Program-made: the position numbers and the translations under genes
In this document: positions 63,951-64,000 of the stretch, piece after piece
Position numbering within the stretch: position 1 is the stretch's first letter
How the letters are laid out: every line of letters starts with the position of its first letter
Notes under the pieces: model-generated
What the model was told of the DNA's origin: nothing
The model's database searches: none
Seen by the model: only the letters and a program-made list of their open reading frames with translations
DNA from: Chitinophagaceae bacterium UBA1930
GTDB lineage: Bacteria > Bacteroidota > Bacteroidia > Chitinophagales > Chitinophagaceae
Assembly: GCA_002337145.1 (NCBI GenBank)
Contig: DDFK01000001.1
Location: forward strand, 62,001 to 126,000
Reading direction: 5' to 3'
Length of the DNA stretch: 64,000 nucleotides

Positions 63951-64000
63951 ATGGACTACACTTTTTTTGAATATAGGAAATCAACACCTGTATGTTACGG
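63951..64000 (+). CDS. Start of a further gene (partial)
   Basis: An ATG preceded by a purine-rich AAGAAGCAAT opens a frame (MDYTFFEYRKSTPVCY) that runs off the right edge. It is 31 bases after the TnsA-like gene on the same strand, so it is probably the next gene in that operon. Too short to identify. Confidence 0.4.
   Translation, partial: MDYTFFEYRKSTPVCY

Overview
The window is Bacteroidota DNA, most likely Sphingobacteriia/Chitinophagia (inference). The grounds are Bacteroides-type conjugation proteins (TraE/TraF/TraG), a SusC/SusD pair under an ECF sigma factor and a FecR anti-sigma factor, proteins with type IX secretion (T9SS) C-terminal sorting domains, and a TonB-linked receptor with an STN domain. 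No rRNA, tRNA or CRISPR array was seen.

Layout. 1-2.4 kb: the end of a conjugation (tra) operon on the minus strand, with traG running off the left edge. 2.6-16 kb: accessory genes, namely a KAP-type NTPase, a three-gene operon with a PD-(D/E)xK nuclease, a Crp/Fnr regulator with a small membrane protein and a lipoprotein, a second membrane-anchored KAP NTPase, a TacA/TacT-like toxin-antitoxin pair with tandem repeats upstream, and an Mrr-like nuclease with a possible HEPN-type partner. 16-17.7 kb: a stretch rich in stem-loops around a frameshifted LytTR response regulator. 17.7-33.9 kb: an envelope and nutrient-uptake cluster, all on the minus strand. It runs sigma factor, FecR, SusC, SusD, TlpA-like redoxin, T9SS protein, DUF4369 protein, glycerophosphodiesterase, T9SS protein, a stand-alone DsbD N-domain, and DsbD.

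34-61 kb: a dense, probably defensive island. It holds a RES-domain protein paired with a CoiA-like nuclease, Shedu (SduA), an LRAT-like protein, a membrane/small/DUF4365-TPR operon, and an Mrr-like nuclease. Next comes a seven-gene plus-strand operon (41,964-51,896) of mostly unrecognised proteins that includes three PD-(D/E)xK-type proteins, a PIN-like protein, a DUF2971 protein and a protein whose N-terminus resembles a phage prohead protease. Two ATPase-HNH pairs of Septu-like layout follow, separated by a convergent UvrD/HelD-like helicase.

61-64 kb: mobile-element backbone genes, including two small cytoplasmic proteins, a zinc-ribbon protein, a single-stranded DNA-binding protein, a TnsA-like endonuclease and the start of one more gene.

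Interpretation: tra genes at one end and ssb/TnsA-like genes at the other suggest a large cargo region of an integrative conjugative element. This is inference, because no integrase or att site lies in the window. The best candidates for undescribed biology are the seven-gene operon, the RES/CoiA-like pair, the three-gene nuclease operon at 4.2-6.8 kb and the membrane/DUF4365-TPR operon.
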